Below the pieces are notes generated by a model, which saw only the letters and a program-made list of their open reading frames with translations, did no database searches and had not been told where the DNA came from. From Phytohabitans rumicis (GTDB lineage: Bacteria > Actinomycetota > Actinomycetes > Mycobacteriales > Micromonosporaceae), in the NCBI RefSeq assembly GCF_011764445.1, contig NZ_BLPG01000001.1:9105316-9169315 (forward strand): a DNA stretch of 64,000 nucleotides, read 5' to 3'. The translations under genes and the position numbers were made by a program. This document shows, piece by piece, positions 1 through 7,302 of the stretch (position 1 is the first letter of the stretch; each line of letters opens with the position of its first letter).

Positions 1-1295
1 AGGGCGCACTGGAAGTGTCTGCTGGCCGTGCCCTCCTGCAGCTCGTTCGAGCCCAGCGTGTCGCAGTGGTACACGGCCAGCCCGCCGTCGGGCAGCTGGG
101 CGTCCGCGCCGAGCTGGCTGCGGTTCTCGACCAGGAAGTACTCGTTGGGCAGGCCGGTGTCGTACCTCAGCACCCGCGCGTAGTCGCCGTGGACGGCCTC
201 GAACGTGCCGGGCCCGTTCAGCGTCACGACCTCGTCCGGCCAGCCGGCCAGGTCGCGCAGGTAGGCGCACAGGGCGGCGGGGCCCCGGCCCTCACCGAGG
301 TGGTTGCCCGACGACATCACGCAGTAGCGGCCCAGACCGGCGCTCTTTTCCAGGTCGCCGTCGCGTTTGCCGTAGTCGTACAGGTCCGGGAATCGGCACA
401 GCTGGTGGCCGGCCTCGTGGCAGAACGTCCCGATCGAGAGGTCGACGCGGCTGCGGCCCATGCTGGTGATCGTGTAGAAGTGGGTGCGGATGCCGCCGGG
501 GAGCGTGCGCTGATGCACGCTGTTGTGCGGCCAGAACGGCATCTGGTAGAGGGTCAGGCCGGCGTACATGAAGCTGAGCGCGTCCACGACGCCCTCGCCG
601 CGCGAGTCGTAGTCGCGCAGGTTGACGCCCGCGGCCAGCACCAGGTCCAGCGCCTCGTTGACCAGGGCCGACGCCGGTGCGGGGGTGTCCTCGGGTACGA
701 AGTACGACGACATCGGGCGGGACAGCGTCACCGGCCCCACCACGTCGTTGCTGTAGTCGAGCTTCCCGTTGGACATGCTCAGCCAGAAGTCGCGGACCGA
801 GCCGCGGTTGCCGTCCAAGGCGTACCCGGGCTGGTTGAGCATCGCGTCCACCTGCGCGGTCGTGACCGACGAGCCCTGATCCGGGAACGCCACGAGGACG
901 GTGAGCCCGCGGATCCTGCCGCGGCTGACGCGGCGGCCGGGCAGCAGGCCACCCGCGGAGCCGAACGTGAGCTGCACGTCGGAGTCGGCCACCACGGCCG
1001 GTTGCAGCAGCGCGCGGCTGCGTACGGCGGCCCGGTCCCGGCGTACCAGCTCCCACTCGCTCAGGTGGGGCGGCACCCGGGGTGGTGGCGGCTTGGCGAT
1101 CGGCACCCGCGTCGATGTGAAGCGACCCAGGACGAGCTGGGCGTAGCAGTACAGACCGAGGCCGCGGTCGTACACGACGGTGTAGCCGGACGTCGTCTCG
1201 CGGCGTGCGTAGAACTCGTCGCCCCAGACGACGAGCTGCACGCTCGGACCGGCCTCCTGGGGGAAGAGCAGCCGCTCTCCAAAGATCGCGCTCAT
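1..1295 (-). CDS. M6 family (immune inhibitor A-like) metalloprotease, C-terminus cut by window edge
   Basis: The frame is open from an ATG at 1295, preceded by a GGAAGGAG ribosome site about 7 nt upstream, to the left edge of the window. About 431 codons are present and the end is missing. The protein contains HEAGHQLCRFPDLYD, which fits the M6 peptidase zinc signature (HExxH followed by a downstream acidic/DLYD segment). It lies about two thirds of the way into the visible part. The stretch GLTVLVAFPD upstream is also typical of M6 domains. No classical signal peptide is visible: the N-terminus begins MSAIFGERLLFPQEAGP, so export may be non-classical or the true start may lie elsewhere. The expected role is extracellular or surface proteolysis. 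The gene is followed downstream by sequence outside the window, so its operon partners are unknown. Confidence 0.82.
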   Translation of the reverse strand, partial: MSAIFGERLLFPQEAGPSVQLVVWGDEFYARRETTSGYTVVYDRGLGLYCYAQLVLGRFTSTRVPIAKPPPPRVPPHLSEWELVRRDRAAVRSRALLQPAVVADSDVQLTFGSAGGLLPGRRVSRGRIRGLTVLVAFPDQGSSVTTAQVDAMLNQPGYALDGNRGSVRDFWLSMSNGKLDYSNDVVGPVTLSRPMSSYFVPEDTPAPASALVNEALDLVLAAGVNLRDYDSRGEGVVDALSFMYAGLTLYQMPFWPHNSVHQRTLPGGIRTHFYTITSMGRSRVDLSIGTFCHEAGHQLCRFPDLYDYGKRDGDLEKSAGLGRYCVMSSGNHLGEGRGPAALCAYLRDLAGWPDEVVTLNGPGTFEAVHGDYARVLRYDTGLPNEYFLVENRSQLGADAQLPDGGLAVYHCDTLGSNELQEGTASRHFQCA

Positions 1296-1370
1296 GCCCG
1301 GCTCCTTCCGCCCCGTGTGCTACGAACAGCCTCCCTCGACACCGGCGTTACGAGCCGAATTCCGAATTCT

Positions 1371-2573
1371 TCACCCTCCAGAGCCGACAGTGGTAAATAC
1401 GACGGTGGCCATGGCCGCGGCGACCAGTATCGCGGCGCTGAAGGCGCGCAGGGCGGTGTCGAGTCCGGTGAGGGACGCGACCGCCGGGGCGGCGAGGGCG
1501 CCGGTGACGGCGGCGACGGCGTCGCTGGTGTAGAAGGCGGCGCAGACTCGGCCGAGCGCGGTGTCCGGTGTCGAGGTCTGCACGCGGTACCCGGTGACGA
1601 CCTGTGCCACGGCGCCGGGTACGCCGCTGGCCGTCACGGCGATGAGGGCGACGGGCAGCGCGGTCGCGGTGAACATGACGAGGAAGCAGAGCCCGACCGA
1701 TGCGTACGCGGTCGCGAGGATGGTGCGGGTCGGGTACCGCGCGATCAGGGTGCCGCTGATGGCGGATCCGCCGAGGTAGCCGATGCCGAGCCCGGCGATG
1801 AGGTAGCCCAGCGCCTGCCCGGAGCTGTGCAGGCGGGTGGCGACGAACGGGATCAGCAGCGCGGTGAGCGCGGCGTTCGCGGTCCAGTAGACCCAGCTGG
1901 TGGCCAGCAGGCCGCGCAGCAACGGCGTACCCGCGATGTGGCGGACTCCGCCGCGCAGCTCGCGCACGAGCCGTGCGCGGACACGGACCGGTGGGTCGGC
2001 GCGGCCGATGGCGACGCTCGTGATGATCGCGGCGGCGGCGAGGTAGGTCGCGACGTCGAGCAGGACGACGGCCGTGAACCAGCCACCGGCGACCAGGAGC
2101 GTGCCCACGAGCGGGCCGAGTACCCGGAAGGCGCTGTTGGTGAAGGCGGACAGCGCGTTGGCCGAGGCGAGGCCGGCGTCGCGGCCGACGACCGCCGGTG
2201 TGACGGCCGCGATCGCGGGCCGCAGGAAGCAGAGCGCGACGTTCTCGACGATCAGCCCCAGGTAGATGAAGGCGATCCGGTCGGACGTGTTCGCCAGCAG
2301 CATCAGGGCGACTCCGGCCGCGGCCACGACGTTGGCCGCCACGAGGACCTTCTTGCGGTGCCAGCGGTCCACCGCCACGCCCGCCCACGGCGCGATCAGC
2401 ATGGCGGGCAGGGCCTGGATGGCCAGCGCCAGACCGGTGGACGGCACGGAGGTGGTCAGCGCGAAGACCTGTAGCGGCACCGCCATGACCAGCAGCCAGG
2501 AGCCGAACGAGTCGATCGTCGCGGCGATCCAGAGCCGGCGGAAGTTCCGGTTGCGCAGCACAGCGAGCCGCAT
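1371..2573 (-). CDS. MFS transporter (drug-efflux type)
   Basis: About 400 residues with roughly twelve hydrophobic segments. The N-terminus MRLAVLRNRNFRRLWIAATI and the loop AGVAVDRWHRKKVL between the second and third helices are typical of the actinobacterial MFS family related to macrolide/enterobactin exporters. I chose the ATG at 2573 because the protein then begins right before the first membrane helix. An in-frame ATG at 2600 is also possible; longer versions run into the divergent regulator. It probably exports a small molecule across the cytoplasmic membrane by proton antiport; the substrate cannot be read from sequence. It is divergent from an XRE regulator 47 bp away, which is the likely controller. 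Confidence 0.85.
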   Translation of the reverse strand: MRLAVLRNRNFRRLWIAATIDSFGSWLLVMAVPLQVFALTTSVPSTGLALAIQALPAMLIAPWAGVAVDRWHRKKVLVAANVVAAAGVALMLLANTSDRIAFIYLGLIVENVALCFLRPAIAAVTPAVVGRDAGLASANALSAFTNSAFRVLGPLVGTLLVAGGWFTAVVLLDVATYLAAAAIITSVAIGRADPPVRVRARLVRELRGGVRHIAGTPLLRGLLATSWVYWTANAALTALLIPFVATRLHSSGQALGYLIAGLGIGYLGGSAISGTLIARYPTRTILATAYASVGLCFLVMFTATALPVALIAVTASGVPGAVAQVVTGYRVQTSTPDTALGRVCAAFYTSDAVAAVTGALAAPAVASLTGLDTALRAFSAAILVAAAMATVVFTTVGSGG

Positions 2574-2591
2574 GCCGCGGACTCTATTCCG

Positions 2592-2622
2592 ACAGAACAT
2601 TATGTGGCAAGATTTCTTCTGT
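2592..2622. promoter_or_regulatory. possible operator between MFS gene and XRE regulator
   Basis: The short divergent intergenic region holds the inverted repeat ACAGAA (2592-2597) and TTCTGT (2617-2622), separated by an AT-rich 19 bp that stands out in this GC-rich window. The right arm overlaps the GTG start of the regulator at 2621. This is where an autoregulating XRE repressor would be expected to bind. The short arms keep confidence low. Confidence 0.35.
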
Positions 2623-3067
2623 GGAGATAGCAGCTCTCGGTGTCCGGCTGCGCAACCGCCGGACGGCGGCCGGACGCACGATCGCCTCGGTGGCGGCGGA
2701 CGCCGGGCTCTCGGTGCCGTACATCGCCAACCTGGAGAACGGCCGCGGCAACCCGACACTGTCCGCCGTCAACAGCCTCGCCACCGCACTGGGCGCGCGC
2801 CTGATCGTGGAATTGGCGCAGGACGATCAGCCGGTGCCGCGGACGCCGGCGGCGCTGCCCGACTCGCTGACGCAGTTCTCGCGGTCCCCGCGGTTCGCGA
2901 CCGAAGCCGCGAGACTGGCGAAGGCCGCGAAGCTACCCGAGACGGCCATGCGCGAACGCCTGCTGCAGGCCATGGCCGGACTGGGCTCGCTGGCGTCGAC
3001 ACGGCCGCTGGCGGAGCTCGACTGGCACCGCATTCTTGACGCCGCCGTGCTCATCGCACGCGGCTAG
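2621..3067 (+). CDS. XRE-family helix-turn-helix transcriptional regulator
   Basis: 148 residues from a GTG start. Residues 7-60 form a Cro/CI-type HTH (GVRLRNRRTAAGRTIASVAADAGLSVPYIANLENG, quoted in two adjoining parts: 'GVRLRNRRTAAGRTIASVAA' and 'DAGLSVPYIANLENG'), including the diagnostic IxxLExGxxxP-like turn (IANLENGRGNPTL). The C-terminal half is helical with no recognised ligand domain. The gene is divergent from an MFS exporter, the usual arrangement for a local efflux regulator; that role is inferred. The stop lies just before the left end of the TnpB element. Confidence 0.85.
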   Translation: MEIAALGVRLRNRRTAAGRTIASVAADAGLSVPYIANLENGRGNPTLSAVNSLATALGARLIVELAQDDQPVPRTPAALPDSLTQFSRSPRFATEAARLAKAAKLPETAMRERLLQAMAGLGSLASTRPLAELDWHRILDAAVLIARG

Positions 3068-3083
3068 CCAGTATAAAGCGGCC

Positions 3084-4643
3084 GGCTCCACGTTCCGCTC
3101 CTGTGTGAGGTGATCTCGTGGGTCCTCCACGCTGGGCGGGGGATGGAGCCGCACGGGAAGGGGTTGGCCGTGCGCGGAAAGTGTCGTAGGGGTGGTGTTG
3201 GCTGTCGGGTATGCCACGCCGTCGCGATCCCGCCGCCCCGGCTGTGGTGTATCGGACGGCTCGGGTCGGGTTGCGGTTGACGGTCGGGCAGCGCCGTCGG
3301 TGTTTCGGACTGCTGCGTTCCGCTGGTGACGTGTGGGCGTGCGTCCTGGAGCTCAACGCCTGGCGAAGGCAACGGCGGGACAAACCGCTGGCCTCGTATC
3401 AGGAGTTGTGCCGCGAACTGGCCGCTTCCGGTCCGGGCACCTTCGGCGAGCTGGACAGTACTGGTGCCCGGTCGGTGTTGCGCAGGTTCTCCGACGCCTG
3501 GTTCGCCGCCGCCAAACGCCGCCGTGACGGTGACGCCACGGCCCGGTTCCCACGACGGCGGCGTGGTCTGGTGCCGGTGCGTTGGTATCACGGCACCTTC
3601 ACCCTGGACCCCGGGGGCCGGCGGGTGCGACTCCCGACGGCTAGGGGTGGCCGGCCGTTGTGGCTGCGCCTGGCCCGGTCGTTGCCGTACCCGGCCGAGC
3701 AGGTCCGAAGCGTGACTTTGCTGGCCGAGGGTGGGCGGTTGTTCCTGGACGTCACTGCCGAGGTTCCGGTCACCGTGTACGAGCCTGGTTGCGGACCGGA
3801 TCCAGCACGGATAGCCGGCGTAGATTTGGGCGTCATCCACCCCTACGCGGTCGCCGGCCCGGACGGGCAAGCCTTGTTGGTGTCGGGGCGGGCGATCCGC
3901 GGCGAACACCGCATGCACCTGGCGGACACCAAACAACGCCGTCGCGCGGTCGCCGGCCGGGCGCCCACGCGCGGGCAGCGCGGCTCCCGGCGGTGGCGCA
4001 AATACCGGCGCCGGTCCCGGGCGGTGGAAGGCCGGCATGGGCGGCGGGTCCGTCAGGCCCAGCACGAGGCCGCCAAAACCGTCATCACCTGGGCGGTACA
4101 GCAGCGGGTCGGCACCCTGCACATGGGCGACCCCCGCGGCGTGCTCCAGTTGGCTGCGGGCCGGCGGCACAACCTGCGACTTCGGCAGTGGCAGGTTGGG
4201 CAGCTGATCCGGATCCTCGTCGACAAGGCGACCCTGGCCGGCATCACCGTTCACCTGGTGGACGAGCGGGGTACCTCGTCCACCTGCCCGGGCTGCTCGC
4301 GGCGGATACCGAAACCATCCGGGCGGGTCCTGACCTGCCCGCACTGTGCTTTGACCGGGCACCGTGATCTTGTCGCGGCTGCCAGCATCGCCACCCGCAC
4401 CCCGGGCGGCGGACCCACCACCCCGGCAGGCTCGTCTGTCGTGTTGCCTGGGGTGGTCACGCACCGTCGAGCCGGCCGACACCTACCCGGTGCCGGCCGA
4501 TCCCGGCGTGACCCCCGCCGCCCACCCGCACCACGGGCGGCGCGAGGGTCAGTTGGCCAGCGGTGGCCCGCCCCACCACACAGTGGTGGGGAGTCGCTCG
4601 CCCACACCGGCGAGGATCCACAACACCCACCGGAAACCCGGTG
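3084..4643 (+). mobile_element. IS200/IS605-type element carrying only a TnpB-like gene
   Basis: The element contains an OrfB/TnpB gene and no Y1 transposase (TnpA), so it would depend on TnpA in trans. The left boundary is approximate: an inverted pair GGCTCCA (3084-3090) and TGGAGCC (3144-3150) could be the left-end hairpin. The right side has three consecutive hairpins, the last ending at 4643. The element sits between the stop of the XRE gene (3067) and the methyltransferase start (4677). No target duplication is expected for this family and none is seen. Confidence 0.55.
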
Positions 4644-4644
4644 A
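3211..4644 (+). CDS. TnpB-like RNA-guided nuclease family protein (OrfB of IS200/IS605)
   Basis: 477 codons. The central and C-terminal parts show the RuvC-like nuclease of TnpB: AGVDLGVIHPYAV with Asp205 as RuvC-I, a four-cysteine zinc ribbon (CPGC...CPHC, about 356-376), and GHRDLVAAASIA with Asp386 as RuvC-III. The usual RuvC-II glutamate is not at its normal place: the strand reads TLHMGDPRG, with Gly306 at the expected position. A conserved-looking Glu352 in VDERGTSS, just before the zinc ribbon, could be a relocated catalytic residue. The last 80 or so codons (TPGGG onward) are low-complexity and overlap strong hairpins, so translation there may be incidental to a guide RNA scaffold. 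TnpB proteins cut DNA next to a TAM and help retain their transposon. Confidence 0.85.
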   Translation: MPRRRDPAAPAVVYRTARVGLRLTVGQRRRCFGLLRSAGDVWACVLELNAWRRQRRDKPLASYQELCRELAASGPGTFGELDSTGARSVLRRFSDAWFAAAKRRRDGDATARFPRRRRGLVPVRWYHGTFTLDPGGRRVRLPTARGGRPLWLRLARSLPYPAEQVRSVTLLAEGGRLFLDVTAEVPVTVYEPGCGPDPARIAGVDLGVIHPYAVAGPDGQALLVSGRAIRGEHRMHLADTKQRRRAVAGRAPTRGQRGSRRWRKYRRRSRAVEGRHGRRVRQAQHEAAKTVITWAVQQRVGTLHMGDPRGVLQLAAGRRHNLRLRQWQVGQLIRILVDKATLAGITVHLVDERGTSSTCPGCSRRIPKPSGRVLTCPHCALTGHRDLVAAASIATRTPGGGPTTPAGSSVVLPGVVTHRRAGRHLPGAGRSRRDPRRPPAPRAARGSVGQRWPAPPHSGGESLAHTGEDPQHPPETR

Positions 4645-4650
4645 ACGTCA
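4400..4650 (+). ncRNA. putative omega/reRNA scaffold at the 3' end of the TnpB gene
   Basis: In this family the guide RNA is made from the 3' end of tnpB through the right transposon end. Here that segment holds three clean hairpins in a row: 4571-4591 (9-bp stem CCCCACCAC/GTGGTGGGG, 3-nt loop), 4597-4614 (CTCGCC/GGCGAG) and 4628-4643 (CACCGG/CCGGTG). If the last hairpin ends the element, the guide would start at about 4644 and cover the region just upstream of the methyltransferase. The 5' limit is a guess. Confidence 0.4.
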
Positions 4651-4676
4651 GTGGACACCGCACTTATGGTTGCGCG

Positions 4677-5591
4677 GTGAGCAGAGACAAGTGGGCGCAG
4701 TGGCTGCTGACCCGCCGAGACGGCGACAGCGCCGCGCTGCGCGCCCGCAGCGCCCTCGATCTGGCGGCGTTCCGCGACGGTGTCCTCGACGGGGCCGAGT
4801 TGCGGCCCGACGACGTGGTGCTCGACGTCGGCTGCGGGACCGGGCTGATCGCGTTCGGGGCGCTCGACCGCCTCGGCCCGGCGGGCCGCGTCATCTTCAG
4901 CGACGTCTCGCGGGACCTGCTGGACGAGTGCCGGCGCCTCGCCGGCGGCGATGAGCGGTGCAGCTTCGTGCGGGCGCCGGCCGAGAATCTGGCCGGCATC
5001 CCGGACGCCTGCGTCGACGTCGTCACGACCCGGTCGGTGCTCATCTACTCCGACCGCAAGGCCGCCGCGTTCGCGGAGTTCTTCCGGGTGCTGCGGCCGG
5101 GTGGACGGCTGTCCATCTTCGAGCCCATCAACCGCTTCGTGGTACGGCACCGCCCCGACGACCTGTTCGGCCTGGGCGCCTCGCCGGTGGACGACCTGCT
5201 CGCCAAGGTGCGCGACGTCTACCGGGGCGCCACCGAGGAGGCCGAGCGGCCGATGATCGACTTCGACGAGCGGGACCTCGTCGACTGGGCGGTGACGGCG
5301 GGCTTCGCGGCGGTGGAACTGGACTACCGCGCCGAGTTGGACGTGCCGGCCGATCCGATCGCCGACTGGGAGACCCTCAAGCGGGTCGCGCCCAACCCCC
5401 TGGTCCCGACGTACGGTGAGGCGATCGCCGCGACGCTGACGGTCGGCGAGCGCGGGCGCCTCGACGCGTACATGACCGACCGGGCGGCGGCCGGCACGCC
5501 GACGCGCCGCACGATGGCCACGGCCTTCCTGCGGGCGCGCCGGCCCGCACGAGGCGACGGCCGGCCGCCGAACGCGGCATCATTCGCCTGA
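4677..5591 (+). CDS. class I SAM-dependent methyltransferase
   Basis: 304 residues from a GTG at 4677. A TTATGGT box about 8 nt upstream would fit a leaderless transcript. Motif I is VLDVGCGTGLIAFGAL (about residues 47-62), the acidic end of strand 2 is IFSDVS, and the post-I segment is DVVTTRSVLIYS followed by VLRPGGRLSIFEPI, a standard Rossmann methyltransferase. The C-terminal third (ATEEAERPMIDFDERDLVDW onward) is probably the substrate cap. The substrate is unknown. A start at 4641, overlapping the TnpB stop, is possible but would place the N-terminus inside transposon-end sequence. Confidence 0.8.
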   Translation: MSRDKWAQWLLTRRDGDSAALRARSALDLAAFRDGVLDGAELRPDDVVLDVGCGTGLIAFGALDRLGPAGRVIFSDVSRDLLDECRRLAGGDERCSFVRAPAENLAGIPDACVDVVTTRSVLIYSDRKAAAFAEFFRVLRPGGRLSIFEPINRFVVRHRPDDLFGLGASPVDDLLAKVRDVYRGATEEAERPMIDFDERDLVDWAVTAGFAAVELDYRAELDVPADPIADWETLKRVAPNPLVPTYGEAIAATLTVGERGRLDAYMTDRAAAGTPTRRTMATAFLRARRPARGDGRPPNAASFA

Positions 5592-5628
5592 CGCGCCGAG
5601 GAGCCCGCATGTCCACCACGCAAGGCAC

Positions 5629-5660
5629 GGCCCCCGTAGGCGGGGACGGTACGGGGCCTT
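5629..5660 (+). terminator. hairpin after the methyltransferase gene
   Basis: GGCCCCCGTA (5629-5638) pairs with TACGGGGCC (5650-5658) with one bulged C and an 11-nt loop, and TT follows. It lies 38 bp after the methyltransferase stop and could terminate transcription, although no true U-tract is present. Confidence 0.4.
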
Positions 5661-5727
5661 CTACGACGCAGCCAATCCCGCGCGGATCCGGCTGGTCTTC
5701 GAGGACAAAGTGGACTCACTCCCATAG
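5641..5727 (+). pseudogene. short gene remnant of unknown family
   Basis: One frame reads RGRYGAFYDAANPARIRLV followed by FEDKVDSLP and a TAG at 5725-5727. Its amino-acid texture looks like the C-terminus of a real protein rather than random GC-rich translation. There is no plausible start or upstream body, and it overlaps the hairpin and the tail of the opposing lipoprotein gene. I do not recognise the family. It may be the leftover end of a gene destroyed when the neighbouring segment was inserted or rearranged. Confidence 0.25.
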
Positions 5728-6225
5728 CTGTCGGAACAGGGTGCGGGCGTCGGCTTCGGTGAGGGCGGAGATGTAGACCATGTCGCCGCTGAGCGGTTCG
5801 AGAAGGTCGGGTGCCTGCACCACCCGGCCCTGGACGTTGAAGGCGATCTGGCGTCCGGCGGACCGTGTGGTCCAGGCGGCGAAGGAGTCGCGGTCTGCCG
5901 GCGTGAGAGTCACCGCGACGGCGGCGTCGCCGGTCTGTTCCGGGATGAGCTCGACCCGTTCCGCCCTGGTCACGTCGAGGCCCGGGGCGAGGAAGTAGCA
6001 CCAGTCCCCGCCGGCTCCCGGGCCGGGCACACCGCCCGCACCCGTGACGCACGCGGCCTTGTCTATCCGATCCACCACATGCACCGACACCGGGTTGCGG
6101 AGTTGCCGCGGCGGCGGTTGATCCTCATCTTTCGAGTCCGTGCAAGCGGCTGACCCGATGGCGACAGTGCTCGCGACAACGGCGACGATTGCTGCGGACC
6201 GCCAACGCTGATACCGCATGGTCAT
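5716..6225 (-). CDS. secreted lipoprotein-like protein with SecDF P1 head-like domain
   Basis: About 169 residues (ATG at 6225, or 6219). The N-terminus MTMRYQRWRSAAIVAVVAST continues hydrophobic to GSAACTDS, a signal peptide with an imperfect lipobox cysteine. The mature part starts with a Pro/Gln-rich linker. The C-terminal half (AAVAVTLTPADRDSFAAWTT, then GRQIAFNVQGRVVQAPDL, then SALTEADARTLFRQLW) resembles the SecD/SecF P1 head subdomain, the periplasmic or extracellular domain of the Sec accessory proteins. No membrane helices follow, so this is a free-standing copy whose function is unknown. Two cysteines (in KAACVTG and DWCYF) may form a disulfide. Confidence 0.65.
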   Translation of the reverse strand: MTMRYQRWRSAAIVAVVASTVAIGSAACTDSKDEDQPPPRQLRNPVSVHVVDRIDKAACVTGAGGVPGPGAGGDWCYFLAPGLDVTRAERVELIPEQTGDAAVAVTLTPADRDSFAAWTTRSAGRQIAFNVQGRVVQAPDLLEPLSGDMVYISALTEADARTLFRQLWE

Positions 6226-6268
6226 GAATTCGATGATGGCATCCGGGTGCACGCGCGCCCGCCAGCGA

Positions 6269-7210
6269 TCAGGCGAGCGCTGCGAGCAGCGGTTCGGGGT
6301 CGGCGCCCCGGTGCAGGAGGGTGTCCACGGCGATGACCCGCGGTCCTTCCTTCTCGACCGCGGGCAGTTGCGCGAGATCGGCCCGGTCGAGGACGAACGT
6401 GGCGGCCACGTCCGCGTAGAAAGCCGCCACCCCGGTCGGGGTCGGGGCGAAACCGGCGGCCGTGAGCAGGCGGGCACGGCTGCGCGCGCGGGCCCGCTCG
6501 CCGGGGTCGGTGATCGGTACCGCGTCGACGATCGGGGTCACCACCACGGTCCGTTCCCGAACGCGCTTCAGCGCCTCGCGTACCCCGGCGAGGTGGAGGA
6601 TCGGGCCGAGGCTGGCGATGGGATTGCTGGGGCCGATGACGACGGCGTCGGCCGACGCGATGTGCGCGAGGAGCCCGACGGCGGGTTCGGCGGGCGCCGG
6701 TCCCCGCAGGTACGTCCGGGCGACCTTCGGGTTCGCGTGCTCGCGGACGAGGAACTCCTGGTAGTGCAGGTCCCGCCCGTCGGCGGTCACCACCCGGGTG
6801 GTGAGCTCGGCGTCGGTCGCCGGGAGCGCCCGGCAGCCGATCCCGAACGCCCGGGCCAGATCCGTGGTGATCGCGCTGAGCGGGTGGCCCGCGCGTAGCC
6901 GCCCGGTCCGGTACAGGTGTACCGCCAGGTCCCGGTCGCCCAGGTTGAACCACTGGTCGCCGCCGATCTCGCGGAGCGTGTCCATGCAGCGCCAGGTCTC
7001 GTTCCGTACGCCCCAGCCGCGCTCGGTGTCCTGGCGGCCGGACAGCGCGTACAGCACCGTGTCCAGGTCGGGGCACACCCGCAGGCCGTGGATCCAGAGG
7101 TCCTCGCCGGTGTTGACGGCCAGCGTCAGGTCGATGTCGCCACCGCGGGCGAGAAGCGCCGTCCAGAGCCTGGACGCGCCGATGCCGCCACCCAGCCCGA
7201 CGATCTTCAC
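6269..7210 (-). CDS. cofD: 2-phospho-L-lactate transferase (CofD/FbiA), coenzyme F420 biosynthesis
   Basis: 313 residues from a GTG at 7210, giving the standard CofD N-terminus VKIVGLGGGIGASRLWTAL. Conserved family blocks are visible: VNTGEDLWIHGLRVCPDLD, the SGRQDTERGWGV segment, and GPSNPIASLGPIL near the middle. The enzyme joins a GDP-activated phospholactate or phosphoenolpyruvate unit to the deazaflavin FO, giving F420-0 or dehydro-F420-0. FO itself is made by the FbiC encoded about 3 kb away, so two steps of F420 assembly are close together. CofC and CofE/FbiB are not in the window. A TTATCG box just before the GTG suggests a leaderless transcript. The direct-repeat operator at 7250-7289 would then sit about 40-80 bp upstream, a good place for an activator. 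Confidence 0.92.
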   Translation of the reverse strand: MKIVGLGGGIGASRLWTALLARGGDIDLTLAVNTGEDLWIHGLRVCPDLDTVLYALSGRQDTERGWGVRNETWRCMDTLREIGGDQWFNLGDRDLAVHLYRTGRLRAGHPLSAITTDLARAFGIGCRALPATDAELTTRVVTADGRDLHYQEFLVREHANPKVARTYLRGPAPAEPAVGLLAHIASADAVVIGPSNPIASLGPILHLAGVREALKRVRERTVVVTPIVDAVPITDPGERARARSRARLLTAAGFAPTPTGVAAFYADVAATFVLDRADLAQLPAVEKEGPRVIAVDTLLHRGADPEPLLAALA

Positions 7211-7249
7211 CAGCCGACGATAAGCCCGCGATCCGCGCCGGCCCGTTTC

Positions 7250-7289
7250 GTTGATGAGGCGTTGAGAAAGGGTTGAAGCCGGGGTGAGA
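7250..7289. promoter_or_regulatory. four-heptamer direct-repeat operator (copy 1)
   Basis: Four heptamers with exactly 11-bp periodicity: GTTGATG (7250), GTTGAGA (7261), GTTGAAG (7272), GGTGAGA (7283). This spacing places them on one face of the helix and is the usual layout for OmpR-family or SARP binding. A second copy with the same order and spacing lies upstream of the OmpR-type regulator at 17373; the two 44-bp blocks match at about 30 positions, including a shared GTGAGAACCG at the right end. It lies between cofD and the ligase operon. Confidence 0.65.
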
Positions 7290-7302
7290 ACCGGCTCACA
7301 CA

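Noticed and set aside
15-2474. Very long plus-strand reading frame opposite the M6 protease and MFS genes
   Set aside because: Its translation is Gly/Arg/Ala-Val repetitive with no domain, and the opposite strand encodes a clear M6 peptidase and MFS transporter. It is a high-GC antisense shadow.
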